Assembly: GCF_001513745.1 (NCBI RefSeq)
Contig: NZ_CP013380.1
Location: forward strand, 1,736,001-1,800,000
Reading direction: 5' to 3'
Origin: Burkholderia humptydooensis
GTDB taxonomy: Bacteria > Pseudomonadota > Gammaproteobacteria > Burkholderiales > Burkholderiaceae
DNA length: 64,000 nucleotides
Shown here one piece after another: positions 19,670-30,083 of this stretch. A program made the translations under genes and the position numbers. The notes under the pieces are model-generated. The model had not been told where the DNA came from, ran no database searches, and worked only from the letters and a program-made list of their open reading frames with translations. Every line of letters starts with the position of its first letter. Position 1 is the first letter of the stretch.

Positions 19670-20716
19670 TCAGGCTTCGGCGGGCAGCGCGTAGGGAAGC
19701 GGCAGGAACGCGAGCGTCGGACCGTTCGCGGACGCCAGGTGGACCGACCCGTTCCCGAGCGCGGCGAGCTTGATCTCGACGAGCGCGTCGACGCCGCCTT
19801 CGGGCGCCGCCGCCGCGTTCACGATCATCCCGCACGGCTGACCGGGGTCGTCCGAATGATAGAGCTCGACGCCTGCACGTGCGGCGTCAGTGTCGGCCGC
19901 GACGTGCGCGAGCGCCGTGCGGCGCTTGATCGTGCCCCGGTACTGGCTGCGCGCGACGACTTCCTGCCCCGGATAGCAGCCCTTGCGGAAGTTGACGCCG
20001 CCGATCACGTCGAAATTGACCATCTGCGGGACGAATTGCTCGACGGCGGGCTGCGTGATGCGCGGCTCGCCCGCGCGCACGTCGAGCCAATCCCAGACGG
20101 CGGCCGACACGCGCGGCAGCGCGTTCTCGAGCGCGGGCAGGCGCGCGTCGAGCTCGGCGCGCGTGGCGATCCATAGGTGGCGCGCGCGCCCGGCCGCGTC
20201 GGGCAGCCGCACGAGCGCGCCGGCGGGCGCGTCGACTTTCGTGTGGACGCCGTCTGGCAGCGCATCGAAGATGCCCGACAGCGCGGCGCGCACGTCGCCC
20301 GCGAAGCCGACCGCGACGAGCGTGCCGCTCGCGTCGGCGAGCTTCGCCTTCGCGCGCAGCACGAACATCGACAGGCGCTTTTGCACCGCGGGCTGTACGT
20401 CCTTCGATACGAGCAGGCGCACGTCGTGGCCGGCGCGCCACGCGAGGAACGACGCGAGCAGGCGCCCCTTCGGCGAGCAGTAGCCGGCGAGGCGCGCGCT
20501 CGCGGCGTCGAGATGCTCGATGTCGTTCGTCAGTTGGCTGTGCAGGAACGTTGCGGCGTCGGGGCCCGTCACGTCGACGATGCCGAACTGTTCGAGCACC
20601 GCGAACGCGCCGCGCTCGAGCACGGCGGCGAAATCGCCGGCGCCCGGACGGGGCAGCGTCGGCGGCGCGGTGGGGGCGTCGGCCGGTGCGGCCGGAGAGG
20701 CGATCGGTGTGCTCAT
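19670..20716 (-). CDS. ygfZ: Folate-binding protein YgfZ (CAF17-like)
   Basis: 348 residues, GcvT-like fold. The diagnostic KGCYPGQEVVARSQYRG is present, including the conserved Cys, near residue 265. LHSQLTNDIEHL and GYCSPKGRLLASFL near the N-terminus fit the family. It helps maintain or repair certain iron-sulphur enzymes, using tetrahydrofolate. Divergent from mltG, the same ygfZ-mltG-tmk-holB arrangement seen across beta-proteobacteria. Confidence 0.95.
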   Translation of the reverse strand: MSTPIASPAAPADAPTAPPTLPRPGAGDFAAVLERGAFAVLEQFGIVDVTGPDAATFLHSQLTNDIEHLDAASARLAGYCSPKGRLLASFLAWRAGHDVRLLVSKDVQPAVQKRLSMFVLRAKAKLADASGTLVAVGFAGDVRAALSGIFDALPDGVHTKVDAPAGALVRLPDAAGRARHLWIATRAELDARLPALENALPRVSAAVWDWLDVRAGEPRITQPAVEQFVPQMVNFDVIGGVNFRKGCYPGQEVVARSQYRGTIKRRTALAHVAADTDAARAGVELYHSDDPGQPCGMIVNAAAAPEGGVDALVEIKLAALGNGSVHLASANGPTLAFLPLPYALPAEA

Positions 20717-20794
20717 GGAATGAGGGAACAGTCAATCCTGACTTTGGCAGAGGCGAGCAAGTATTATATGGGTCTTACCTGATTCACGTTCCGC

Positions 20795-21814
20795 ATGTCC
20801 CTACTGAAGAAGTGCGCCGCGCTCGCGGCGCTCGCCGTCGTATTGCTGGGCGCCGCGTGCGCGGGCGGCGCCTATTACTGGGCCACCCGGCCGATCGCGC
20901 TCGCCGCGCCCACCCTCGACGTCACGATCAAGCCCCGCAGCAGCGTGCGCAGCGTCGCGCAGCAGCTCGTGCACGGCGGCGTGAGCGTCGAGCCGCGCCT
21001 CTTTGTCGCGATGACGCGCGTGCTGTTCCTGTCGAGCCGGCTCAAATCCGGCAACTACGAGTTCAAGACGGGCGTGACCCCTTACGACGTGCTGCAGAAG
21101 GTCGCGCGCGGGGACGTCAACGAATACGTCGTCACCGTGATCGAAGGCTGGACGTTCAGGCGCATGCGCGCGGAGCTCGACGCGAATGCGGCGCTCACGC
21201 ATTCGAGCGCGGGGATGAGCGACGCGGCGCTGTTGCGCGCGATCGGCGCGCCCGACGAAGCCGTCGCGCGCGGCACCGGCGAGGGGCTGTTCTTTCCGGA
21301 CACCTACCTGTTCGACAAGGGCACGAGCGACCTGAACGTCTATCGGCGCGCGTACAGGCTGATGCAGACGCGCCTTGCCGACGCGTGGACCGCGCGCCGG
21401 CCCGGCCTGCCGTTCAAGACGCCTTACGAGGCGCTGACAGTCGCGTCGCTCGTCGAGAAGGAGACGGGGCACGCGGCCGATCGCGCGTTCGTGTCGGGCG
21501 TGTTCGCGAACCGCCTGCGGGCCGGGATGCCGCTGCAGACCGATCCTTCGGTGATCTACGGAATGGGCGACGCATACGCGGGGCGGCTGCGCAAGCGCGA
21601 TCTGCAGACCGACACTCCGTACAATACCTACACGCGCCGCGGGCTGCCCCCGACGCCGATCGCGCTGCCGGGCGAGGCGGCGCTCTATGCCGCGGTGAAC
21701 CCGGCGGCGACGTCCGCGTTCTATTTCGTCTCGAAGGGCGACGGCACGAGCGTCTTTTCGGACACGCTCGGGGATCACAACAAGGCCGTGGACAAATACA
21801 TACGAGGTCAATGA
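20795..21814 (+). CDS. mltG: Endolytic murein transglycosylase
   Basis: 339 residues: one N-terminal membrane anchor (about 5-30), a LysM-like segment, then the YceG domain. The catalytic Glu is in ASLVEKETGHAADR (about 221), and GLFFPDTYLF, ADRAFVSGVFANRL, LQTDPSVIYG and NTYTRRGLPPTPI are conserved. It cuts nascent glycan strands in the inner membrane. The stop codon is directly followed by the tmk ATG, with no gap. AT-rich tattatat at 20762-20769 is a possible -10 region, but I find no good -35. Confidence 0.95.
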   Translation: MSLLKKCAALAALAVVLLGAACAGGAYYWATRPIALAAPTLDVTIKPRSSVRSVAQQLVHGGVSVEPRLFVAMTRVLFLSSRLKSGNYEFKTGVTPYDVLQKVARGDVNEYVVTVIEGWTFRRMRAELDANAALTHSSAGMSDAALLRAIGAPDEAVARGTGEGLFFPDTYLFDKGTSDLNVYRRAYRLMQTRLADAWTARRPGLPFKTPYEALTVASLVEKETGHAADRAFVSGVFANRLRAGMPLQTDPSVIYGMGDAYAGRLRKRDLQTDTPYNTYTRRGLPPTPIALPGEAALYAAVNPAATSAFYFVSKGDGTSVFSDTLGDHNKAVDKYIRGQ

Positions 21815-22435
21815 ATGGCGCGTGGCAAATTCATCACGTTCGAAGGGATCGACGGCGCGGGCAAGACCACGCATCTGCAGTGGTTCTGCGACCGGCTCCA
21901 GGAAAAGCTCGGGCCGGCCGGCCGGCACGTCGTCGTCACCCGCGAGCCGGGCGGCACGCAGCTCGGCGAGACGCTGCGCGAGATTCTCCTCAACCAGCCG
22001 ATGGACCTCGAGACCGAGGCGCTCCTGATGTTCGCCGGCCGGCGCGAGCATCTCGCGCTCGTGATCGAGCCCGCGCTCGCGCGCGGCGATTGGGTCGTGT
22101 CGGACCGCTTCACCGATGCGACGTTCGCCTACCAGGGCGGCGGGCGCGGGCTGCCGCGCGACAAGCTCGAGGCGCTCGAGCGCTGGGTGCAGGGCGGCTT
22201 CCAGCCGGATCTGACGGTGCTGTTCGACGTGCAGCCGCAGGTGGCGAGCGCGCGGCGCGGCGCCGCGCGGATGCCGGACAAGTTCGAGAGCGAATCGGAC
22301 GCGTTCTTCGCGCGCACCCGCGCCGAATACCTGCGCCGCGCGCAGGAGGCGCCGCATCGGTTCGTGATCGTCGATTCGAGCGAGCCGATTCCCCAGATCC
22401 GCAAGCAGCTCGAAGGCGTGCTCGCCGCGCTGTGA
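21815..22435 (+). CDS. tmk: Thymidylate kinase
   Basis: 206 residues. P-loop [12 protein letters not shown] at residues 8-19, DR(Y/F) motif [20 protein letters not shown] region [13 protein letters not shown]. It phosphorylates dTMP to dTDP. It starts immediately at the mltG stop and is followed 19 bases later by holB, so mltG-tmk-holB form an operon. Confidence 0.97.
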   Translation: MARGKFITFEGIDGAGKTTHLQWFCDRLQEKLGPAGRHVVVTREPGGTQLGETLREILLNQPMDLETEALLMFAGRREHLALVIEPALARGDWVVSDRFTDATFAYQGGGRGLPRDKLEALERWVQGGFQPDLTVLFDVQPQVASARRGAARMPDKFESESDAFFARTRAEYLRRAQEAPHRFVIVDSSEPIPQIRKQLEGVLAAL

Positions 22436-22454
22436 CGAAAGGAAGACGCGAACG

Positions 22455-23489
22455 ATGATCTATCCGTGGCAGACCGACGACTGGACCCGCCTGCAGGCGC
22501 TGCGCGCGCATTGGCCGCACGCGCTGCTGCTGTACGGCCAGGCGGGAATCGGCAAGCTCGCCTTCGCGCAGCATCTCGCGAAGGGCTTCTTGTGCGAGAC
22601 GCCGCGCGAGAACGGCGAGCCGTGCGGCGCGTGCGCCGCGTGCACGTGGTTCGAGCAGGGCAATCATCCCGATTACCGGATCGTCGTGCCCGAGGCGCTC
22701 GCGGCCGAGCTGCCGGGCGCGGCCGACGAGCCGAAGGCCGCCGACGCCGACGAAGGCGGCAAGAAAACCAGGACCCCGAGCAAGGAGATCAAGATCGAGC
22801 AGGTGCGCGGGCTCGTCGACTTCTGCGGGATCGCGTCGCATCGCGGCGGCGCGCGTGTCGTCGTGCTGTATCCGGCCGAGGCGCTCAACGTCGCGGCTGC
22901 GAACGCGCTGCTGAAGACGCTCGAGGAGCCGCCTTCGGGCGTCGTGTTCCTGCTCGTGTCCGCGCGCATCGACCGGCTGCTGCCGACGATCGTGAGCCGC
23001 TGCCGGCAGTGGCCGATGACGGTACCCGCGCCCGACACGGCCGCCGCGTGGCTCGCCGCGCAGAACGTGGCGGACGCGAACGCGCTCCTCGCCGAGGCGG
23101 GCGGCGCGCCGCTCGCCGCGCTCGCGCTCGCGAGCGACGAGAACCGGCCGCTGCGCGACTGGGCGCTCGCGCAGCTCGCGGCGGGCGCCGCGTGCGATCC
23201 GTTCGCGTGCGGCGAGACGCTGCAGAAGCTGCCCGTGCCCGTCGTGCTCGGCTGGCTGCAGCGCTGGCTGTACGACTTGCTTGCCGAACGCGCGGCGGGC
23301 GCGCCGCGCTATTTCCCCACGCAGCGCGCGGCGCTCGCGCGCTGCGCGGCGGCCGTCGACGCGAACGCGTTCGCGCGCTTCCTGAAGACGGTCACGCGGC
23401 AGCGCGCGGTGGAAAACCATCCGCTCAGCGCGCGCCTCGTGTTCGAAGAGCTGTTTCTCGGCTATCGGGAACTGTTCGCGTCGTCCTGA
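22455..23489 (+). CDS. holB: DNA polymerase III delta' subunit
   Basis: 344 residues. AAA+ clamp-loader subunit: GQAGIGKLAFAQHLAKG at the Walker A position, the zinc module CETPRENGEPCGACAAC, and AANALLKTLEEPPSGVVFLL leading to SRCRQW (sensor 1 region). An acidic, Lys-rich insertion around residues 93-110 separates the zinc module from the core. With DnaX and HolA it loads the beta clamp. Confidence 0.95.
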   Translation: MIYPWQTDDWTRLQALRAHWPHALLLYGQAGIGKLAFAQHLAKGFLCETPRENGEPCGACAACTWFEQGNHPDYRIVVPEALAAELPGAADEPKAADADEGGKKTRTPSKEIKIEQVRGLVDFCGIASHRGGARVVVLYPAEALNVAAANALLKTLEEPPSGVVFLLVSARIDRLLPTIVSRCRQWPMTVPAPDTAAAWLAAQNVADANALLAEAGGAPLAALALASDENRPLRDWALAQLAAGAACDPFACGETLQKLPVPVVLGWLQRWLYDLLAERAAGAPRYFPTQRAALARCAAAVDANAFARFLKTVTRQRAVENHPLSARLVFEELFLGYRELFASS

Positions 23490-23531
23490 CCGACCGTTTC
23501 GTCCAACCGTTTCGCCCATCGGATCGCATTC

Positions 23532-24038
23532 ATGACCCAGCTTGCCTACCGCGACGCCACACCCGTCGATCTGCCGGCGATCGTCGCGATCTACAATTCG
23601 ACGGTCGCGTCGCGCCGCGTGACGGCCGACACCGAGCCCGTGACGGTCGACAGCCGCCGCGCGTGGTTCGATGCGCACAATCCGCATGCGCGGCCGCTGT
23701 GGGTCGTCGAGGAAGCGGGGCGGGTGGTCGCCTGGCTGAGCTTCTCCGATTTCTACGGCCGTCCCGCATACGGCCACACGGCGGAGATCAGCATCTATCT
23801 CGACGAGGCTGCGCGCGGCCACGGGCTCGGCAGCCGGCTGCTCGACGCGGCGCTCGCGAAGGCGCCCGCGCTCGGCGTGCACACGGCGCTCGGCTTCATC
23901 TTCGGGCACAACGAGCCGAGCCTGCGGCTCTTCGCGCGCTACGGCTTCGCGACCTGGGGCACGCTGCCGCGCGTCGCGGTGCTCGACGGCGTCGAGCGCG
24001 ATCTCGTGATCGTCGGCAGGCGGCTCGCCGACGCCTAA
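23532..24038 (+). CDS. GNAT acetyltransferase, phosphinothricin/methionine-sulphone type
   Basis: 168 residues. Typical Pat/MddA-like order: RDATPVDLPAIVAIYNSTVA, TEPVTVDSRRAWF, SFSDFYGRPAYGHTAEISIY, AcCoA loop AARGHGLGSRLLDAAL, then GFIFGHNEPSLRLFARYGF. Relatives acetylate phosphinothricin or methionine sulphone/sulphoximine. It lies between holB and tatD with short gaps. Family firm; substrate unproven. Confidence 0.9.
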   Translation: MTQLAYRDATPVDLPAIVAIYNSTVASRRVTADTEPVTVDSRRAWFDAHNPHARPLWVVEEAGRVVAWLSFSDFYGRPAYGHTAEISIYLDEAARGHGLGSRLLDAALAKAPALGVHTALGFIFGHNEPSLRLFARYGFATWGTLPRVAVLDGVERDLVIVGRRLADA

Positions 24039-24110
24039 GCACGCACGGCGCGGCGAGCGGGCGCGTCGGTCCGCCGGCGCCGGCACGCGCAGCGCAGCAA
24101 GGAATTCAAC

Positions 24111-24920
24111 ATGTTCGTCGATTCACACTGTCACATCAATTTCGAAGGGCTCGCCGACCGGCTGCCGCAGGTGCTGGACAACATGCGCGAGCACGGCGTC
24201 ACGCACGCGCTCTGCGTATCGGTCGATCTCGAGACGCTGCCCGCCGTGCTCGCGATCGCACGCGATCACGACAACGTTTTCGCGTCGGTCGGCGTGCATC
24301 CGGACCACGAGGACGCGAAGGAGCCGACGGTGGCCGAGCTCGTCGAGCTCGCCGCGCATCCGAAGGTGGTCGCGATCGGCGAGACGGGCCTCGACTACTA
24401 CCGGCTCGAAGGCCGCTCGATCGCCGACATGGAGTGGCAGCGCGAGCGCTTTCGCACGCACATCCGCGCGGCGCACGCGACGGGCAAGCCGCTCATCGTC
24501 CATACGCGCGCGTCGTCGGAGGATACGCTGCGGATCATGGCCGAGGAGCGCGCGAGCGCGCCGGGCGGCGTGATGCACTGCTTCACTGAGCCCTGGCCCG
24601 TTGCCGAGGCCGCGCTCGCGCAGGGCTTCCACATCTCGCTGTCGGGCATCGTCACGTTCAAGAGCGCGACCGACGTGCAGGACGTCGCGCGGCGCGTGCC
24701 GCTCGACCGGCTGCTGATCGAGACCGATTCGCCATACCTTGCGCCCGTGCCGTATCGCGGCAAGCCGAATGAACCTGCGTACGTGAGCCATGTCGGACGC
24801 TTTATCGCGGCGCAACGCGGGATGACCGACGAGGCGCTCGGCGCCGCGACGTCGCAAAACTTTTTCCGGCTGTTCAAGATCGCCCGCACGGGCGGCGCCA
24901 GCCCAGTCAACCAGGGGTAG
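24111..24920 (+). CDS. TatD family metal-dependent hydrolase
   Basis: 269 residues, TIM-barrel amidohydrolase. Metal ligands are readable: DSHCHINFEG at the start, IGETGLDYY, IVHTRASSEDT, MHCFTEPWPVAE and IETDSPYLAPVPYRGKPNEP. TatD proteins are DNases/exonucleases; this long-form YcfH-like member is the usual holB-linked type. It is followed 12 bases later by the ankyrin gene, whose RBS overlaps the tatD end. Confidence 0.95.
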   Translation: MFVDSHCHINFEGLADRLPQVLDNMREHGVTHALCVSVDLETLPAVLAIARDHDNVFASVGVHPDHEDAKEPTVAELVELAAHPKVVAIGETGLDYYRLEGRSIADMEWQRERFRTHIRAAHATGKPLIVHTRASSEDTLRIMAEERASAPGGVMHCFTEPWPVAEAALAQGFHISLSGIVTFKSATDVQDVARRVPLDRLLIETDSPYLAPVPYRGKPNEPAYVSHVGRFIAAQRGMTDEALGAATSQNFFRLFKIARTGGASPVNQG

Positions 24921-24932
24921 GAGCTGAAAAAA

Positions 24933-25655
24933 ATGAAGTCGATCAAGCACTTGTCGAAACAACGCACGATGGGCGCCGTGCTGCGCACGCTCGCGGTCGC
25001 GGGCGGGCTCGGTGCGCTCGCGGCGGCGTCCGCGCACGCGGAGTCGCTCGACGGGATCGTGAAGGCCGTCAAGTTCGACGACATCAAGGACATCTCGAAG
25101 CAACTGAAGAACGGCCTCGACCCGAACACGATCGCGCCGAACGGCGATCCGCTCCTCGTGATCGCCGCGCGCGAGAAGTCCGACCAGGTCGCCGCCGCGC
25201 TCGCGGCCGCGCCGAACGCCGATCTCGACAAGGAAGACAAGGCGGGCGAGAACGCGCTGATGCTGGCCGCGCTGAACGGCGATCTGCAGCTCGCGAAGCT
25301 GCTCGTCGACAAGGGCGCCGAAGTGAGCAAGAAGGGCTGGTCGCCGCTCCATTACGCGGCGACGAACGGCAACGACGAGGTCGTCAAGTATCTGATCGAC
25401 AAGTCCGCATACATCGACGCCGCGTCGCCGAACGGCACGACGCCGCTGATGATGGCCGCGCGCGGCAACCACGGCTCGACCGTCACGCTGCTGCTCGACC
25501 AGGGCGCCGACCCCGCGCTGAAGAACCAGCTCGGCATCACCGCGCTCGACTTCGCGAAGCACTACAACGCGCCGGACGCGACTGCGATCCTGTCGAAGCG
25601 CACGGTGCGCATCGGCGATGCGCCGGCGCCGAACGCACAAAAGAGTGCAAAATAA
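24933..25655 (+). CDS. Exported ankyrin-repeat protein
   Basis: 240 residues. A Sec signal (to about residue 36, ASAHA) is followed by four to five ankyrin repeats: GDPLLVIAAREKSDQVAAAL, GENALMLAALNGDLQLAKLL, GWSPLHYAATNGNDEVVKYL, GTTPLMMAARGNHGSTVTLL and a final GITALDFAK. The predicted location is periplasmic. Ankyrins mediate protein contacts; a partner is not evident. Lys/Asp-rich surface. Coupled to tatD by spacing (stop tag, then GGAG, then ATG). Confidence 0.9.
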   Translation: MKSIKHLSKQRTMGAVLRTLAVAGGLGALAAASAHAESLDGIVKAVKFDDIKDISKQLKNGLDPNTIAPNGDPLLVIAAREKSDQVAAALAAAPNADLDKEDKAGENALMLAALNGDLQLAKLLVDKGAEVSKKGWSPLHYAATNGNDEVVKYLIDKSAYIDAASPNGTTPLMMAARGNHGSTVTLLLDQGADPALKNQLGITALDFAKHYNAPDATAILSKRTVRIGDAPAPNAQKSAK

Positions 25656-25663
25656 GGGTTTTC

Positions 25664-25687
25664 GGCGCGGCGGCCTGCCGCGCCTTT
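25664..25687 (+). terminator. Intrinsic terminator after the ankyrin gene
   Basis: ggcgcggc/gccgcgcc stem (25664-25671, 25677-25684) with a five-base loop, followed by TTT. It probably ends the mltG-to-ankyrin transcript. Confidence 0.65.
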
Positions 25688-25728
25688 CGAAGTATCGGCG
25701 GTTTCGCCTTCTGACATAAGGAAGATTC

Positions 25729-26082
25729 ATGTTGCGGGCTATGTTTTGCGCCGCCGCGTTCGCCGTGCCGCTGACGGCGGCCGCCTTCACGGCCGGCGAC
25801 CTCGACAAGCTGTGCGCGAAGACCGACGTCAAGTCGCGGGCGTCGTGCGCGGCGTACATCGAGGGCGCGGCGGACGGCGTCTACAACACGATCGACGCGA
25901 TCGGCGGCACCACGGGGCCGCGCGTCGGCCAGTACTTCTGCCTGCCGCCCGACATCAAGGCGCAGCAGATGACCGATGCGGTGCGCAAGTACATCGCGGA
26001 GAATCCGAAGCTCGCCGACTACAACGCGAGCACGGCAGTGTCGCTCGGGCTCGGCAAGGCGTTTCCCTGCCGCGGCTATTGA
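25729..26082 (+). CDS. Rap1a/Tai-like small exported protein
   Basis: 117 residues. Signal peptide to about residue 19 (PLTAAAF). The mature part matches the Rap1a/Tai fold seen in type VI amidase immunity proteins: TAGDLDKLC, CAAYIEGAADGVY, YFCLPPDIKAQQMTDAVRKY, and C-terminal LGKAFPC. Four Cys (29, 40, 71, 114) are placed to form the family disulphides. No Tae-type amidase effector gene is beside it. It could be an orphan immunity gene or a domain relative with another role. GGAAG precedes the start. Confidence 0.8.
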   Translation: MLRAMFCAAAFAVPLTAAAFTAGDLDKLCAKTDVKSRASCAAYIEGAADGVYNTIDAIGGTTGPRVGQYFCLPPDIKAQQMTDAVRKYIAENPKLADYNASTAVSLGLGKAFPCRGY

Positions 26083-26148
26083 TCCGGGCCGGCCGCCGCC
26101 CCGGCGCGGGGGCGCGTTCCCCGCGAACCTGACGGAGACACGGCGCGC

Positions 26149-27336
26149 ATGTTGACGATCGACGACTTGTGGCGCATCGCCGATGCGCCGCTTCATACCT
26201 GGCTCGGCACGCTTGTCGTGTCGGCGCTCGTGTTGCTCGCGGTCGCGGGCATGCACCGCGTCGGCGCGCGCATCGTCGTGCCGATCGCCCGGCCTTATCC
26301 GTTCATGAGCGTGATCGTGTCGTATGTCGACCGGCCGTCGCTCGCGCTGCTGTCGTTCCTCGCGCTCGAATTCCTGTGGCTGCAGGTCGACGAATCGCTG
26401 CCGCACGCGGGCGGGCTGCGCACGCTCGCCGCGGTCGGCACGATCGCGGCGCTCACGTGGCTGCTGATGCGCCTGGCCGCCGCGGTCGGCGACGCGATCA
26501 TCCGCGCGCATCCGCTCGATACGCCGGACAACCTCGAGGCGCGCCGCATCCACACGCAGACGCGCGTGCTCGCGCGGACCGTGATGGTGCTGATCGTGAT
26601 CATCGGCACGGGCGCGGCGCTGATGACGTTCCCGAACGTGCGGCAGGTCGGCGCGAGCCTGCTCGCGTCGGCGGGCGTCGCGGGCCTCGTCGCCGGTATC
26701 GCCGCGCGGCCGGTGCTCGGCAACCTGATCGCGGGGCTGCAGATCGCGCTGTCGCAGCCGATCCGGCTCGACGACGTCGTCATCATCCAGGGCGAGTGGG
26801 GGCGCATCGAGGAGATCACGGGCACTTACGTGTCGGTGCGCTTATGGGATCAGCGCCGGCTCGTCGTGCCGCTGCAGTGGTTCATCGAGAATCCGTTTCA
26901 GAACTGGACGCGCAGCAGCGCCGAGCTGATCGGCACCGTGTTCCTGTATGTCGACTATCGGCTGCCGCTCGAGCCGCTGCGCGCGGAGCTCGCGCGGATC
27001 GTCGCGGGCGCGCCCGAATGGGACGGCCGCGTGCAGGTGCTGCAGGTGACGGACGCGACCGAGCGCTCGATGCAGGTGCGCGCGCTCGTCAGCGCGCGCG
27101 ATTCGTCGCTGGCGTGGGATTTGCGCTGCCGCGTGCGCGAAGGGCTCATCGCGTTCATCAATGCGCATTATCCGCATTGCCTGCCGCGCGAGCGCACCGA
27201 ATGGACGACGCCCGATGCGCTCGCGCACGAGCCGCGTCCGGGCGAACGCGCGCCCGAGCCGGCCGCGAGCACTGCGGCGTTCACCGCCGCGGACCCGACG
27301 ACGTCGGAGACCGGTGTGCCGCGCGCGCCGCATTGA
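26149..27336 (+). CDS. Small-conductance mechanosensitive channel (MscS family)
   Basis: 395 residues. About four membrane helices; the pore-lining helix region is ASLLASAGVAGLVAGIAARP. The beta domain LDDVVIIQGEWGRIEEITGTYVSVRLWDQRRLVVP is the MscS signature. The C-terminal 60 residues are Pro/Ala/Glu-rich and disordered. It releases solutes under hypo-osmotic stress. It is larger than E. coli MscS at the N-terminus, with extra helices as in YnaI/YbdG-type channels. Confidence 0.93.
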   Translation: MLTIDDLWRIADAPLHTWLGTLVVSALVLLAVAGMHRVGARIVVPIARPYPFMSVIVSYVDRPSLALLSFLALEFLWLQVDESLPHAGGLRTLAAVGTIAALTWLLMRLAAAVGDAIIRAHPLDTPDNLEARRIHTQTRVLARTVMVLIVIIGTGAALMTFPNVRQVGASLLASAGVAGLVAGIAARPVLGNLIAGLQIALSQPIRLDDVVIIQGEWGRIEEITGTYVSVRLWDQRRLVVPLQWFIENPFQNWTRSSAELIGTVFLYVDYRLPLEPLRAELARIVAGAPEWDGRVQVLQVTDATERSMQVRALVSARDSSLAWDLRCRVREGLIAFINAHYPHCLPRERTEWTTPDALAHEPRPGERAPEPAASTAAFTAADPTTSETGVPRAPH

Positions 27337-27423
27337 GCGCGGCGCGCCGCGCCGGGCCGTGCGTCGCGCCGGCTTGAGGCCGGTTGGCGCACGCTTCGCT
27401 CGATGACCGCCTCGTTCGTCGCC

Positions 27424-27459
27424 GATTCGCCTGATTCGCCCGATTCGCCTGATTCGCCG
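27424..27459. repeat. 9-bp tandem repeat, four copies
   Basis: Unit gattcgcc(t/c/g), at 27424, 27433, 27442 and 27451. It lies in the leader 35-70 bases before the AAA ATPase start. Such short arrays mutate by slipped-strand mispairing. Confidence 0.85.
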
Positions 27460-27494
27460 ACTCGATCCACCGATTTCCGACAACCCGTTTCCCG

Positions 27495-28673
<1,179 letters not shown>

Positions 28674-28908
28674 GGGCGGTTCGATCAGGCGCTCGGCAGG
28701 AGCGGAAAGGCAAGCGCGGAAAGGCAAGCGCGGCCCGACGCGGCGGGCGGGGCTGCAAACATGCGGCTCCCCCGAATGTATCCCGTCTGTAACAAGCCCC
28801 AAAAAATGCAATCGGTCCGCTGGCGCGCGCGCCGATCGCTAATAATTGCAATTTGCGGGCGTCGCCCGACGCCGGTCCGCTGGCCGGCCGCCACTGGAGA
28901 TCGTACCC

Positions 28909-29973
28909 ATGAGAATTGCGCAGATCGCTCCGTTGACTGAATCGGTGCCGCCGAAGCTCTACGGCGGCACCGAGCGCGTCGTGTCGTACATCACCGAGGC
29001 GCTCGTCGATCTGGGGCATGACGTGACGCTGTTCGCGAGCGGCGACTCGATCACGCGCGCGAAGCTCGACGCGGTATGGCCGCGCGCGCTGCGGCTCGAT
29101 TCGTCGATCCGCGACCGGATCGCGCCGCACATGCTGCTGATGGAGACCGTCGCGCGCCGCGCGCGGGACTTCGATGTGCTCCATTTCCACATGGACTACT
29201 ACTCATTCTCGATCTTCAAGCGGCAGGACACGCCTTTCGTGACGACGCTGCACGGCCGCCTCGATCTGCCCGAGCAGCAGCCCGTGTTCGACACGTTCGA
29301 CACCGCGCCCGTGATCTCGATCTCGAACGCGCAGCGCCACCCGATGCCGCAGGCGAAATGGCTGACGACCGTCTATCACGGGCTGCCGGAGACGCTCTAC
29401 ACGCCGCAGCCCGTCGAGCAGTCGTATCTCGCGTTCCTCGGCCGGATCTCGCCGGAAAAGCGCGTCGACACGGCGATCCGGATCGCGCAGCGCTGCGGGA
29501 TGCGCATTCGCATCGCGGCGAAAGTCGATGCGGCGGACGAAGAGTATTTCGAGCGCGAGATCAAGCCGCTCTTTGCGCTGCCGCACGTCGAATACATCGG
29601 CGAGATCGCCGATCACGAGAAGGCGGCGTTCCTGTCGGGCGCGCACGCGTTGCTGTTTCCGATCGACTGGCCCGAGCCGTTCGGCCTCGTGATGATCGAG
29701 GCGATGGCGTGCGGCACGCCCGTCATCGCGTTCAATCGCGGCGCGGTGCCGGAGGTGATCGACGAGGGCGTGTCGGGCTTCATCGTCGAGGACGAGATCG
29801 GCGCCGCCGCGGCGGTGAACCGGCTGCACACGCTGTCGCGTGAGCGGGTGCGTGCGCGCTTCGAGGAGCGCTTCACGTCACGCCGGATGGCGCAGCAATA
29901 CGTCGAGGTTTATCAATCGCTGATTCGCGCGCAGAAGCGCTCGCGCTTCAAGGTGATCGATTCGGCGTCTTGA
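28909..29973 (+). CDS. Glycosyltransferase family 4 protein
   Basis: 354 residues from MRIAQIAPLTESVPPKLYGG. GT-B fold; the N-terminal glycine-rich YGGTERVVSYITEALVDLGH and the C-terminal nucleotide-sugar site EPFGLVMIEAMACGTPVIAF (E-x7-E) are typical of GT4. Soluble, no signal peptide. It may extend surface or storage glycans, or act alone as a small-molecule glycosyltransferase. No other polysaccharide genes are adjacent. Confidence 0.92.
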   Translation: MRIAQIAPLTESVPPKLYGGTERVVSYITEALVDLGHDVTLFASGDSITRAKLDAVWPRALRLDSSIRDRIAPHMLLMETVARRARDFDVLHFHMDYYSFSIFKRQDTPFVTTLHGRLDLPEQQPVFDTFDTAPVISISNAQRHPMPQAKWLTTVYHGLPETLYTPQPVEQSYLAFLGRISPEKRVDTAIRIAQRCGMRIRIAAKVDAADEEYFEREIKPLFALPHVEYIGEIADHEKAAFLSGAHALLFPIDWPEPFGLVMIEAMACGTPVIAFNRGAVPEVIDEGVSGFIVEDEIGAAAAVNRLHTLSRERVRARFEERFTSRRMAQQYVEVYQSLIRAQKRSRFKVIDSAS

Positions 29974-30083
29974 GCGAGCGGCGAGGGCGGCGGCGCGCGG
30001 TGCGTGGTCACGCCCGCGCATTGCCGCCGCGCACGCGGATCGTGCGAGCGTCAGCCGGCTGACGCATTGCGATGACGCATGAA

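Noticed and set aside
20801..22357. 518-codon minus-strand frame opposite mltG and tmk
   Set aside because: Antisense of two conserved genes; no recognisable domain.
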